In this document: positions 6,759 through 15,514 of the stretch, in pieces
Position numbering within the stretch: position 1 is the stretch's first letter
How the letters are laid out: each line of letters opens with the position of its first letter
From: Taklimakanibacter albus
Lineage (GTDB): Bacteria; Pseudomonadota; Alphaproteobacteria; Rhizobiales; Aestuariivirgaceae
Assembly: GCF_016595235.1 (NCBI RefSeq)
Contig: NZ_JAENHL010000004.1
Location: 400,343-464,342 of the forward strand
DNA: 64,000 nucleotides
Direction of reading: 5' to 3'
The notes under the pieces: generated by a model
Seen by the model: the letters and a program-made list of their open reading frames with translations, nothing else
The model's database searches: none
Told to the model about the DNA's origin: nothing
Position numbers and translations under genes: made by a program

Positions 6759-8813
6759 ATGACCCGCGATTCTCGTTACGACATCCTCTTCGAGCCCATC
6801 CGCATCGGCCCCGTCACCGCGCGCAACCGCTTCTATCAGGTGCCGCATTGTAACGGCATGGGCTATCGCGACGTCTCTGGCCTCGCAGCCATGCGCGGCA
6901 TGAAGGCGGAAGGCGGCTGGGGCGTGGTGTGCACCGAAATGGTCGAGCTCCATGCGGCCAGCGACGTGGCGCCCTATGTCGAATTGCGCAATTGGGATGA
7001 CCAGGACATCCCTACCCTGGCCCGTATCGCCGACAAGATTCACGAGCACCAATCCCTCGCCGGCCTCGAGCTCTGTCATTCGGGCTACACGGCCGCCAAT
7101 CTCTATTCGCGCGAGACGCCGATCGCGCCGATGGCGATGAACACCTCGACCTATCATTTCGATCCCGTCCATGCCCGCGCGATGGACAAGCAGGACATCA
7201 AGGACCTGCGCCGCACCCATCGCGCCGCCGCCTTGCGCGGCAGGAAGGCGGGCTACGATCTGATCTATGTCTATGCCGGCCATGGCCTTGGCATCTTCCA
7301 GCAGTTCCTGTCACGCGCCACCAATGACCGCGCTGACGAATATGGCGGCTCGCTCGAAAACCGCGCCCGCCTGCTGCGCGAGGTGATCGAGGACACCAAG
7401 GACGCGGTCGGGGATACCTGCGCCGTCCCGGTGCGTATCGCGATGAGCGAGTTCTTAGGGAGCGACGGCCTTGAGCCCGCCGAGGTCGAGGACGCCATCG
7501 CCATGATGGCGGAGCTTCCCGATCTCTGGGATCTGTCGCTGTCCGCCTGGCCCAAGGATTCGCAGACCTCGCGCTTCTCCGAGGAAGGCTTCCAGGAGCC
7601 CTATATCAAGGGCGTCAAGAAACTCACCTCGAAGCCGGTCGTCGGCGTCGGCCGCTACACCTCGCCCGATGCGATGGTGCGCGTCATCCGCCAGGGCATC
7701 ATGGACATGATCGGCGCCGCCAGGCCGTCGATCGCCGATCCCTATCTGCCGAAGAAGATCGAGGAAGGCCGCCTCGACGACATCCGCGAATGCATCGGCT
7801 GCAATATCTGCGTCACCGGCGATTACACCAAGACGCCGCTGCGCTGCACCCAGAACCCGTCGATGGGCGAGGAATGGCGCAAAGGCTGGCATCCCGAGCA
7901 CATCCGCGCCAAGGCGCGCGAGGCGCAGATCCTGATCATCGGTGCAGGTCCGGCAGGCCTCGAAGCCGGGCGTGCGCTCGGCCAGCGCGGCTATCAGGTA
8001 ACGATTGCGGACAAGGCGCGCGAGGCCGGCGGCCGCGTGGCGCGCGAATGCCGCCTGCCCGGCCTTGCCGCCTGGGGCCGCGTGCGCGACTGGCGCCTCC
8101 TGCAGATCGGCAAGATGACGAATGTGAACCTCTATCTCGAAAGCGATGTCACCGCCGACACGGCGCTCGAATTCGGCGCCGATCACATCGTCTGTGCCAC
8201 CGGCGCTCTGTGGCGGCGCGACGGCGCCGGCCATCATCAATATCTGCCGCTTGCCGTCGATGCCGCCGCCGATGTCCTGACGCCCGATGACGTCATGTCG
8301 GGAGTTCGTCCCAAGTCCAGGGAGGCAATCGTTTTCGATGACGATCACTATTACATGGCGAGCGTGCTTTGCGAGCTTCTGGTGAAGGACGGCATCAAGG
8401 TGACCTATGTCACCCCCGCCGCGGTCGCCGCCGCCTACACGGTCAACACCATGGAGCAGAAGCTCATCCAGGCCCGCCTCCTCGAGCTCGGCGTGACGGT
8501 CGTCACCGCCGAGGCCCTGTCGGAGGTGACGGCGCAGGGCCTCGTCACTTCCTGCATCTATACCGGCAAGGAGCGCCGGCACGCGGCCGGATCGGTCGTG
8601 CTCGTCACCTCGCGCAAGGGCGATGATGCGCTCTATCGCGAGCTGAAGGAGCGTGGCGCAAAGGTGACGGCGATCGGCGATGCCTGGGCGCCGGCGGCGA
8701 TTGCCCACGCCGTCTATGCCGGCAGGCGCTTCGCCGAGGAGTTCGACACCAGCCCGCGCGACATGATGGAAACACCCTTCCGCCGCGAGCTGCTCACGCT
8801 GGCGGGCAGTTAG
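6759..8813 (+). CDS. Trimethylamine/dimethylamine dehydrogenase-family flavoenzyme
   Basis: This 684-residue enzyme matches trimethylamine dehydrogenase over its length. The Old-Yellow-Enzyme TIM barrel includes RNRFYQVPHC, whose Cys31 corresponds to the cysteine carrying covalent FMN. A 4Fe-4S ligand set CIGCNIC plus a later cysteine follows near residue 350, and the C-terminal nucleotide-binding region starts GAGPAGLEAG near residue 395. The family demethylates N-methylated amines and passes electrons to ETF. The aromatic-cage tyrosine of the trimethylamine enzyme (in NTEYCS) is methionine here (CTEMVE), so the substrate probably differs. N-methylproline and other N-methyl amino acid demethylases are in this family. 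The stop overlaps the convergent ATP-grasp gene by 4 nt. Confidence 0.85.
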   Translation: MTRDSRYDILFEPIRIGPVTARNRFYQVPHCNGMGYRDVSGLAAMRGMKAEGGWGVVCTEMVELHAASDVAPYVELRNWDDQDIPTLARIADKIHEHQSLAGLELCHSGYTAANLYSRETPIAPMAMNTSTYHFDPVHARAMDKQDIKDLRRTHRAAALRGRKAGYDLIYVYAGHGLGIFQQFLSRATNDRADEYGGSLENRARLLREVIEDTKDAVGDTCAVPVRIAMSEFLGSDGLEPAEVEDAIAMMAELPDLWDLSLSAWPKDSQTSRFSEEGFQEPYIKGVKKLTSKPVVGVGRYTSPDAMVRVIRQGIMDMIGAARPSIADPYLPKKIEEGRLDDIRECIGCNICVTGDYTKTPLRCTQNPSMGEEWRKGWHPEHIRAKAREAQILIIGAGPAGLEAGRALGQRGYQVTIADKAREAGGRVARECRLPGLAAWGRVRDWRLLQIGKMTNVNLYLESDVTADTALEFGADHIVCATGALWRRDGAGHHQYLPLAVDAAADVLTPDDVMSGVRPKSREAIVFDDDHYYMASVLCELLVKDGIKVTYVTPAAVAAAYTVNTMEQKLIQARLLELGVTVVTAEALSEVTAQGLVTSCIYTGKERRHAAGSVVLVTSRKGDDALYRELKERGAKVTAIGDAWAPAAIAHAVYAGRRFAEEFDTSPRDMMETPFRRELLTLAGS

Positions 8814-9745
8814 CTCGCGAAGAGACGTGTCTTCTCGATGAGGGCCTCCGCGGCGATGCGCCAGGCGCCGAGCTGATCCTCGCGCCGAACGCCATCGATC
8901 GTCGGAACGGCCTGCGCGCGCGGCGAGGAGAAATTCCAAGTATGCCCGCCGGGATTGATCTCGAAGCAATACAATCTTCCGCTCTTGGCATCGCGGCTGA
9001 TATCGCAGGCCTGGAAGGGCACTTGCGGAATGGCGCGATAGCAGGTGCCGGCGAAGGCCAGGATCTCTTTGTCGTAACAATAAGCGAGCTCTCGGGCGCC
9101 GCCGGTTGCCGCGTTGGAGACGACGCCTTCGGTCGTCCTTGGGACGGTGCTGTCCGGCCGTTGGATCTTGATCAAGGATTTTCGTCGGAGGGCATAAAGC
9201 ACGCTGCCGAACAGGGTGACGACGCGGTAGTCCTCTGCATAATCACCGTTGTCGACGAACTGCTGAACGATCGTGTTTGATGCCGTCTTGCCTTGCAGGC
9301 TCATGATGGCAGGCGAGACATGTTTGTAGCTTGCCGTGTGCGCCAGCTCCACGCCGCGTCCCTTCGAGGCATATCCAAACCTGACCGGCTTGACGATGAC
9401 ATAAGGTCCCCAATCATACTCGGACAGGCGGAGATTGGGGCGCGAATAGACCCAGCGCGGAACGCGTACGCCGCCCTTGGTCAAGAGGCGCATCTGCTCG
9501 TCTTTGCCGATGGATTGACCGCAGAACACTTTTCCGCGCGGCGCCTTGAAGTGCTGCAGCATGGAGGGGCAGAACGTCATGAGCGGATTGGCCGCGATGT
9601 CCTCGCGCGGCCTGATCCCTGAAACGTCCGGATAGATGAAGACTTTGACATCTTCGCATCGGTTTCTGATCTCGTCAGCGATGGCGGTGTAGTCGCTGAC
9701 GGAAAACAGATCGGGCTGGTGAACGAGCGCCAGGTGTTTGAGCAT
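8810..9745 (-). CDS. ATP-grasp domain protein of unknown substrate
   Basis: This 311-residue cytosolic protein has ATP-grasp features. These are a lysine-bearing strand YVIVKPVRFGYASKG near residue 120 with the following glycine-rich loop, the EDYRVVTLFG strand near 180, and the metal-binding FEINPGG near 280. N-terminal residues form the usual pre-ATP-grasp domain. ATP-grasp enzymes join a carboxylate to an amine or thiol through an acyl-phosphate. I cannot assign this one to a named subfamily. It is head-to-head, 93 nt apart, with a NeuD-like hexapeptide acyltransferase, which suggests a shared small-molecule or glycan modification role. This is inference only. Confidence 0.7.
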   Translation of the reverse strand: MLKHLALVHQPDLFSVSDYTAIADEIRNRCEDVKVFIYPDVSGIRPREDIAANPLMTFCPSMLQHFKAPRGKVFCGQSIGKDEQMRLLTKGGVRVPRWVYSRPNLRLSEYDWGPYVIVKPVRFGYASKGRGVELAHTASYKHVSPAIMSLQGKTASNTIVQQFVDNGDYAEDYRVVTLFGSVLYALRRKSLIKIQRPDSTVPRTTEGVVSNAATGGARELAYCYDKEILAFAGTCYRAIPQVPFQACDISRDAKSGRLYCFEINPGGHTWNFSSPRAQAVPTIDGVRREDQLGAWRIAAEALIEKTRLFAS

Positions 9746-9838
9746 GTTCTACGCTTGCCAAAACAGGTGAAGCTGCCAGAATGCATATATCATTATTTGC
9801 CGTGATGAAATGCCGAGGGGGGCTGATCGGAAGGGGCG

Positions 9839-10498
9839 ATGGCGAAACGGTTCGCTGTGTTTGGCGCTGAATCCATTTTCACCGCGGACTATGCCGAAAC
9901 TGTCGAAAGACTTGGCTATGTGCTCGACCTCGCCATTGTCGATGGCGAGCCGGAATGGGACATGGCGGGCCTCAATCCGAAAACCCTCGCGCAGTGCCGC
10001 CCCGATGATGTGAGCGTCCCTTGCGGGATTCCCTGGGTTACGCCGGGCTTGAAGTGGCAGAAGGCGCAGGCGGCCATCACACACGGGTTTCATGACTTCC
10101 CGAGCCTTGTCGACCCGCATGCCAGCCTTGCCCGAACAGCGACGGTGGCGCGCGGCGTCTTCGCCGGCGCCAGCGCCACCATCGGCGCCCTTGCCGTGGT
10201 CGGTGAGTTCGCCCTGCTCAATCGCAACGCCTCGCTTGGGCATCACAGCCGGCTCGGCTCCTACGCATCACTGGGTCCGGGATCCGTCGTCGCGGCGCGC
10301 TGCAGCATCGGCAGCGGCACCATGGTGGGCGCGGGCGCGATCGTGACACCCGGCATTTCGGTCGGCGCCAATTGCCTCATCGCCGCCGGCGCCGTGGTGA
10401 CACGCGACATGCCGGACCAGGTCATGTGCGCCGGCAACCCTGCCCGGGTCACGCAATCGGGTTATTCCGGTTATAAGGACGCGCTCGTCCCGACTTGA
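9839..10498 (+). CDS. NeuD-like hexapeptide-repeat acyltransferase
   Basis: This 219-residue protein has an N-terminal Rossmann-like segment (FAVFGAESIF) followed from about residue 95 by left-handed beta-helix hexapeptide repeats (VARGVFAGASATIGALAVV and many similar units). It ends in VTRDMPDQVMCAGNPARV, typical of sialic-acid O-acetyltransferase NeuD-like and sugar N-acyltransferase proteins. It probably acetylates a nucleotide sugar or amino sugar using acetyl-CoA as a trimer. There are no glycan genes nearby. Its partner is the divergent ATP-grasp gene. The start follows a GGAAGGG site. A hairpin lies just downstream. Confidence 0.75.
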   Translation: MAKRFAVFGAESIFTADYAETVERLGYVLDLAIVDGEPEWDMAGLNPKTLAQCRPDDVSVPCGIPWVTPGLKWQKAQAAITHGFHDFPSLVDPHASLARTATVARGVFAGASATIGALAVVGEFALLNRNASLGHHSRLGSYASLGPGSVVAARCSIGSGTMVGAGAIVTPGISVGANCLIAAGAVVTRDMPDQVMCAGNPARVTQSGYSGYKDALVPT

Positions 10499-10510
10499 TT
10501 CCGCAGCGAC

Positions 10511-10537
10511 AAAAAGGGCCCCGTAAGGGGCCCCTTC
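10511..10537 (-). terminator. Rho-independent terminator for the porin gene
   Basis: The arms GGGCCCC (10516-10522) and GGGGCCC (10527-10533) pair around GTAA. On the minus strand the stem is followed by TTTTTG, a good U-tract, 24 nt after the porin stop codon. On the plus strand the tract is weak, though it may also stop the acyltransferase transcript. Confidence 0.8.
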
Positions 10538-10560
10538 AGTCTTGAATTCAGTTTTTGCCG

Positions 10561-11349
10561 TTAGAGACCGAAGCGCCAGGACAGCACGGCGCGCACCGTG
10601 TCGCGCGAGAAGTCCACCTTGCCATCCGCATTGTTGTCTTCATCGACGCCGCCCCATTCAGGATCGAACGGCGCTCCGTCCCACTCGACGCTGTCGAGGA
10701 AGTCATGGCGATATTCGATCTTGAGCGAGATATTCTCGGTCAGGAGTTGTTCGATACCGGCACCAAGCGTCCAGCCATCGACATTGTCGTCTTCGTCGAC
10801 TTCACCGAAGTCATCACCGGCCTGGAAGAACTGGAAGCCGTTGAGCCCCTTCACCTTGCCCTTGGCCCAGGTGTAGCCGCCCAAGCCGTAGATCAGCGAA
10901 TTATCGTTGATGACGAAGCCCAACCGGCCGCCGACGAACCAGGTATCTTCGAGTTCCGATTCGACCTCAGCGGTGATGAAGCCATCTTCGGCTTCTGCGA
11001 ATGAGGAAGCACTGGCGTCAGATTTGCCGTTGAAATCATAGTTGGCGAGGACACCGACGACGAAGGGCGTATCTTCGAATTGGTAGTCGGCGCCGATTTC
11101 TATGGTGCCGAAACCATAGAATTTGCCCTCGTCCCCTTCAATCCCGATGAAGCTGGGAATGGCCGAATCCCAGGGATCGATATCGAAGTTGGACTCGGCG
11201 TCATACGAGTTGTAACCGGCGCCGCCGCCGATACCGATATGCACGGCGGTCCAATTGGTCGTGGGCGCTGGCGGCAGGATGTCCGCGGCAAAGGCGGACG
11301 GCGCGATCATCACCAAGGCCGTAGCGGACATCAGAAGAAACTTATTCAT
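10561..11349 (-). CDS. Omp25/Omp31-like outer membrane beta-barrel protein
   Basis: This 262-residue protein has a signal peptide (MNKFLLMSATALVMIAPSAFA) and a glycine/aromatic-rich barrel. It opens WTAVHIGIGGGAGYN and ends VRAVLSWRFGL, the aromatic C-terminal strand read by the Bam complex. The pattern matches the eight-stranded Omp25/Omp31 surface proteins of Rhizobiales. It is strongly acidic, with many DED clusters in loops, which may bind cations. It is monocistronic with a strong downstream terminator. The upstream region, 11350-11634, is unusually AT-rich, compatible with a strong promoter. No precise function can be given. Confidence 0.85.
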   Translation of the reverse strand: MNKFLLMSATALVMIAPSAFAADILPPAPTTNWTAVHIGIGGGAGYNSYDAESNFDIDPWDSAIPSFIGIEGDEGKFYGFGTIEIGADYQFEDTPFVVGVLANYDFNGKSDASASSFAEAEDGFITAEVESELEDTWFVGGRLGFVINDNSLIYGLGGYTWAKGKVKGLNGFQFFQAGDDFGEVDEDDNVDGWTLGAGIEQLLTENISLKIEYRHDFLDSVEWDGAPFDPEWGGVDEDNNADGKVDFSRDTVRAVLSWRFGL

Positions 11350-11634
11350 AAAACCCCTCCAATTGGTTTGGCCCCTAATTATTCCTTAGAGTAAAATGGA
11401 TTCTATCCCCTCGGCAAGACACAGAAACAACCCAGAGTAAGTTTGTTGGGGATTGTGGCTTTTGAGCAACACATGAGTTAGTATATTGTTTTTATTGACT
11501 ATTTTTGAATTCGACAGGTCGCAAAAATTCCAAAGAGTCCAGAAAGAGTAGCTCAGAGGTAGAGCCCGGCCCGGTTAAGCCTCGGTTTACCAAGATCGCC
11601 GACTCTCTGCCGGACACTCGGGGACTCGACGACC
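11350..11634. other. AT-rich divergent intergenic region
   Basis: About 285 bp between the divergent porin and L,D-transpeptidase genes. The section 11380-11510 is much more AT-rich than the surroundings and probably carries promoters for both. A tRNA D-arm-like stretch occurs at 11546-11565, but no complete tRNA can be folded. I see no coding sequence. Confidence 0.5.
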
Positions 11635-12897
11635 ATGACACGGCTGACTTCCGCTTTTGTTTTACTGCTTTCCACTGGCCTGGCGGCTTCCGCCCATGCC
11701 CAGTCTACCGATTATACCGGTTCCATCAGCTCGCTGACGCGCCAGGCGCCGACCGGCAAGCTCGCCACCCAGACAGAGGTCCTGGACGGACAGTCCCAGG
11801 CCGCCCTGATCACCCCCGCCTCGCCCCAGGCGATGGACGCGGCCATCGCCATGTACGATCACATCGCCCGCAATGGCGGCTGGCCGTCCGTCCGCGAGCG
11901 CAACCTGGAAAAGGGCGATTTCAGCCCCGGGGTCGCGGTCCTGCGCCAGCGCCTGGTGGCCGAAGGCTACCTCCCGCCCCAGAGCCTCGAGGTCGACGAG
12001 CCGGAGAAATTCTCGGTCGAGATCCGCAATGCGGTGAAGGCCTTCCAGGCCAATCATGGCCTCGCCCCCACCGGCAAGGTCGATGACCGGACCCGGGCCG
12101 AATTCAACATCCCGGCCGCCGCCCGCTTGCGCCAACTGCAGATCAACCAGCCGCGCGTCGCCGCCTATGCGGCGAAGCTCGGTCCCCGCTACATCCTGGT
12201 CAATATTCCATCGGCCCAGCTCGAGGCGGTGAATTTCGGTGCCGTCTATTCCAGGCACAATATCGTCGCCGGCAAGATCGACCGTCCCTCACCGGCCTTG
12301 ATGAGCCGGATCAGCGACATCAATTTCAATCCCTATTGGACGGCGCCCGATTCCATCGTCAAGCGCGACCTCCTGCCCAAGCTCGCCAAGGATCCCGACG
12401 TGTTGAGCAAGATGAAGATCCGCGTTATCGAGAAGGCGAGCGGCCGCGAGATCGACCCGGGCAGCGTCGACTGGGGCATGACGCCGAGCAGCCAGTTCCT
12501 ATTCCGCCAGGACCCGGGCGATCAGAACGCCATGGCGACGGTGAAGATCAACTTCCCCAATAAATATGCGGTCTATCTGCATGACACGCCGACGCGCGAA
12601 TTGTTCGGCCAGAACGCCCGCTATCTGAGCTCAGGCTGCATCCGCGTCGATCGCGTCCAGGTGCTGATCGATTGGATCCTGTCCGGTCAGGACGGCTTCA
12701 ATCCCGATATGATCGAGACCATCGCCCAGTCGGGCAAACGTCTCGACAAGCCGGTGCGCAACGGCCCCGATCTCCGGATCATGTATCTGACCGCCTGGGC
12801 CACCGAGGACGGCCGCATCCATTTCCGCCCTGATATCTATCATCTGGACGGCACCGGCTTCGTCACCGGCCAGCCGCAGCCGCGCAGCGAGTTCTGA
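11635..12897 (+). CDS. L,D-transpeptidase (YkuD family, YcbB-like)
   Basis: This 420-residue periplasmic enzyme has a signal peptide ending AHAQ and a peptidoglycan-binding helical domain around residues 95-155 (FSPGVAVLRQRL, then VKAFQANHGLAPTGKVD). A YkuD catalytic domain follows from about 185 to 340. The catalytic motif SSGCIRVD places the nucleophile at Cys335, preceded by HDTP (the conserved histidine). It would make 3-3 crosslinks in peptidoglycan or attach outer-membrane proteins to it, activities prominent in Rhizobiales. The domain order resembles E. coli YcbB/LdtD, but the protein is shorter. It is monocistronic, with an AT-rich upstream region. Confidence 0.9.
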   Translation: MTRLTSAFVLLLSTGLAASAHAQSTDYTGSISSLTRQAPTGKLATQTEVLDGQSQAALITPASPQAMDAAIAMYDHIARNGGWPSVRERNLEKGDFSPGVAVLRQRLVAEGYLPPQSLEVDEPEKFSVEIRNAVKAFQANHGLAPTGKVDDRTRAEFNIPAAARLRQLQINQPRVAAYAAKLGPRYILVNIPSAQLEAVNFGAVYSRHNIVAGKIDRPSPALMSRISDINFNPYWTAPDSIVKRDLLPKLAKDPDVLSKMKIRVIEKASGREIDPGSVDWGMTPSSQFLFRQDPGDQNAMATVKINFPNKYAVYLHDTPTRELFGQNARYLSSGCIRVDRVQVLIDWILSGQDGFNPDMIETIAQSGKRLDKPVRNGPDLRIMYLTAWATEDGRIHFRPDIYHLDGTGFVTGQPQPRSEF

Positions 12898-12900
12898 TCT

Positions 12901-13701
12901 TCAAGACTGCCGGTTCTTGATCATCATCCCGGCGATCTCCTTGAGCAACTTGGCCGCCACATTGGCGGTGAGGTTCGAGATATCGCAGCGCGGATTATAT
13001 TCGACGATGTCGGCGGCGACGATGGGCTGATCGAGCCGGTGGAGGAGATTGACCACCTGGCGGACCGTCAGGCCGCCGGGCTCGCGATAGGTCACGCCGG
13101 GCGCATGCGCCGGATCGAGCGCATCGATATCCATCGAAATGAAGATCGGCGTCCCGATATCGAGCCTGAGATCCTCGCCGCAACGCCCCGCTTCGATGAC
13201 CTCGACGCCGAAGCGCTTGAACTGGTCGCGATGATGCCCGTTGATGGTGCGCAGTCCCACCTGGATCAGCCGGTCGGTGAGTCCCTCCTCCATGATCCGT
13301 GCGAAGGATGAAGTCTGCGAGCGCCGGTTGCCCTCATAGGCGTCATAGATGTCGGGATGCGCATCGATATGGAGGATGGTGAGGCTCTTATGGCGCTGGC
13401 GCACCGCCCGCATGAGCGGATGGGTGATGGCGTGATCGCCGCCCAGGCAGATCAACGGATCGCCGATATCCAATATGCGCCCGACGGTTTCCTCGATGAC
13501 ATCCCAGGGATCTCGCCCGTCCTCGAAGCGGATATCGCCATGATCGCTGAACGCCTCATTGAGATCGATGCCGGTTTCGGTCCACAGGCTGTGGGCGTCG
13601 GAATGCAATTCCGCGCGAATGGGGGCCGGCGCCTCGGCCGCGCCCTTCATCATCGCGGAATTGTCGTCATTGGGAATGCCGAGAAGCGAGACCTTGGTCA
13701 T
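12901..13701 (-). CDS. Arginase/agmatinase-family ureohydrolase
   Basis: This 266-residue enzyme shows the three metal-binding signatures of the ureohydrolase family: GGDHAIT near residue 105, DAHPDIYD near 130, and SMDIDALDPAHAPG near 210. These residues coordinate two Mn ions that activate water to release urea from arginine, agmatine or a related guanidino compound. Length and the PGGLT segment fit agmatinase-like members more than classical arginase, but the substrate cannot be decided from sequence. The start at 13701 (MTKVSLLGIP) is preferred over an in-frame upstream ATG. It is convergent with the L,D-transpeptidase gene. A role in polyamine or guanidino catabolism would fit the pot-type operon at 23-28 kb, though they are not linked. 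Confidence 0.85.
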   Translation of the reverse strand: MTKVSLLGIPNDDNSAMMKGAAEAPAPIRAELHSDAHSLWTETGIDLNEAFSDHGDIRFEDGRDPWDVIEETVGRILDIGDPLICLGGDHAITHPLMRAVRQRHKSLTILHIDAHPDIYDAYEGNRRSQTSSFARIMEEGLTDRLIQVGLRTINGHHRDQFKRFGVEVIEAGRCGEDLRLDIGTPIFISMDIDALDPAHAPGVTYREPGGLTVRQVVNLLHRLDQPIVAADIVEYNPRCDISNLTANVAAKLLKEIAGMMIKNRQS

Positions 13702-13826
13702 GATTCCTGCCTGGTTCGAAGGGGGATACGCTTCGAGCACATCGATTTGCCAGAATCGTGACGCTCCTTGCTGCTCGAGATCACCGTCTTTAACATCCCA
13801 CTACGTTCGATCTGGAGGCCTTTGAA

Positions 13827-14420
13827 GTGATTTTTGACATGTTTACCCGCGCCGGCCTGGCCGCGCTCACTATGTTCGCTTTCACCACCTTGGCCAAGGC
13901 CGATGGCGAGATCGACAAGCTCATGACGGCCGGCGACAAGGCCCGCCTCGCCGATTTCGACAAGGTCCGCGCCGAAGCGATCGCCGAGGCCAAGAAAGGC
14001 GGCGCGCCAACGGACGTCAAGACGCTCGACGCGATCCTCGCCGGCAAGGCCCTGTCCTTCTCGGGCAAATTCGACCTGACCGGCAATTGGCAGTGCCGCA
14101 CCATCAAGCTCGGCGGGCGCCCGGCGCTCACCATCTATGGCTGGTTCAAATGCCGCGTCACTGACGACGGCTCCGGCTGGCGGCTCGAGAAGCTCACCGG
14201 CTCGCAGCGTACCTCCGGCGCATTTTATACAGACAGCGATACCAAGCTCACTTATCTGGGCGCCGGCCACTATTCAGATGAGAAGCCGCGCCGCTATCGC
14301 GCCGATCCCGATCGCGACGAGGTCGCCTATGCGGTCCGCGCCGGTGAGAAGCGCGTCCGCCTCGAATTCCCCTCGCCCAAATATGAATCGAAATTCGACA
14401 TCATCGAGCTGAAGAGGTGA
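13827..14420 (+). CDS. DUF4893 secreted protein
   Basis: This 197-residue protein matches the DUF4893 family found in Rhizobiales. It has a signal-like N terminus (cleavage near TLAKA). Its central GNWQCRTIKLGG...YGWFKCRV segment has two conserved cysteines, and it ends FDIIELKR. The arrangement suggests a small beta-rich periplasmic domain. Function is unknown. Its last bases overlap the GTG start of the next gene (14417-14420, GTGA), so the two are translationally coupled. The first ATG at 13827 is used, and an ATG four codons later (MFTRAG) is possible. Confidence 0.8.
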   Translation: MIFDMFTRAGLAALTMFAFTTLAKADGEIDKLMTAGDKARLADFDKVRAEAIAEAKKGGAPTDVKTLDAILAGKALSFSGKFDLTGNWQCRTIKLGGRPALTIYGWFKCRVTDDGSGWRLEKLTGSQRTSGAFYTDSDTKLTYLGAGHYSDEKPRRYRADPDRDEVAYAVRAGEKRVRLEFPSPKYESKFDIIELKR

Positions 14421-15514
14421 AGCCGGGCGACGTCATCGCTTTCATTCGCGCGCATGTCGCCGAACTGCGCCATGCCTTGCGGGTGGTCATCGCCGTCGTC
14501 GCCGCCTTCGCCGTCGTAAAACTCTTCGGCCTGCCGCAAGGCTGGTGGGCCGTCATCACTGCTCTCCTCGTGGTCCAGACCAGCGTCGGCGGCTCGCTCA
14601 AGGCGGCGCTCGACCGGCTGTGGGGCACGATGGCCGGCGCCTTTTATGGCGCGCTCGTCGCCCTCGCCATTCCGCATGCGAGCGATATCGGCCTCGGCAT
14701 CGCCATCGCGGTCGCCATCCTGCCGCTCGCTTTCCTCGCCGCGGTGAATGCCATCTTCCGGGTGGCGCCGGTCACTGCCTTGATCGTCATGCTGCCGATC
14801 TACGGCCCGGCCTCCGATCCCTTGATCTCGGCCGCCGACCGCGTCTTCGAGATCATCATCGGCAATATCGTGGCGCTCGCCGTCACTTTCGTGATCCTGC
14901 CCACGCGGGCCCATGGCCAGTTGCGCGAGGCGGCGGCGCGCGTCGCCAGCCTCAATGCCGATCTCATGGAAAGGCTGATCGACGGCCTCACCCGCGATCA
15001 AGGCCGCCAGAGCGTGCCGCCCCTCCATGCCAAAATTCGCGCCGCGCTCAAGCAGACTGAAACCGCCGCCGAGGAAGCGGCGCGCGAGCGCAAGATGCGG
15101 GTGAGTGACGACCCGGACCCCGAGCCCGTGGTGCGCACCCTCTATCGGGTGCGCCATGACCTTGTGATGGTTGGCCGCGCCGCGGCCAAGCCTTTGCCCG
15201 AGCCGGTCCTGGCCGAGCTCGGCTCCCTGCTCACGACCTTGCACCAGGATGCCAGCGCCGTCCTGCGCGGCATCTCGGCAGCCCTCCTCGCCCACCTGCC
15301 GGCGCCGGGCATTGAGGCCTATCAGGCCAGCGTCCGCAGTCTGGCCCAGGCGATCGAAACCATGGCGGAGAACCGCCAGCGCCTGCCTCAGCAGGAGGCG
15401 GCGCGCCTCTTCACCTTGCGTTTCGCGCTGGAGCAACTCGGCGACGACATGCGCGACCTCGCGGCCCGCACCAGCGAGCTGGCAAAGAAGAAAGCCGCGC
15501 CGGCGACAAGCTAA
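14417..15514 (+). CDS. FUSC-family inner membrane transporter (aromatic acid exporter-like)
   Basis: This 365-residue protein starts with GTG overlapping the upstream stop. Five or six hydrophobic segments occupy residues 20-160 (ALRVVIAVVAAFAVVKLFGLPQGWWAVITALLVVQT is diagnostic of FUSC/ArAE proteins; only its overall pattern is used here). A long cytosolic helical tail follows. The single copy of the membrane half suggests a dimer. Relatives such as AaeB export aromatic carboxylic acids or confer solvent/fusaric acid resistance, but the substrate here is unknown. The coupled DUF4893 gene upstream suggests a joint envelope role. The stop overlaps the convergent neighbour by 4 nt. Confidence 0.8.
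   Translation: MKPGDVIAFIRAHVAELRHALRVVIAVVAAFAVVKLFGLPQGWWAVITALLVVQTSVGGSLKAALDRLWGTMAGAFYGALVALAIPHASDIGLGIAIAVAILPLAFLAAVNAIFRVAPVTALIVMLPIYGPASDPLISAADRVFEIIIGNIVALAVTFVILPTRAHGQLREAAARVASLNADLMERLIDGLTRDQGRQSVPPLHAKIRAALKQTETAAEEAARERKMRVSDDPDPEPVVRTLYRVRHDLVMVGRAAAKPLPEPVLAELGSLLTTLHQDASAVLRGISAALLAHLPAPGIEAYQASVRSLAQAIETMAENRQRLPQQEAARLFTLRFALEQLGDDMRDLAARTSELAKKKAAPATS

Noticed and set aside
11541-11610. tRNA-like D-arm sequence (AGTAGCTCAGAGGTAGAGC)
   Set aside because: The D-arm pattern is good, but the anticodon stem (CCGGC/AGCCT) does not pair, position 33 is C, and there is no T-arm GGTTCRA or matching acceptor strand. It is not a functional tRNA; a remnant or chance match remains possible.
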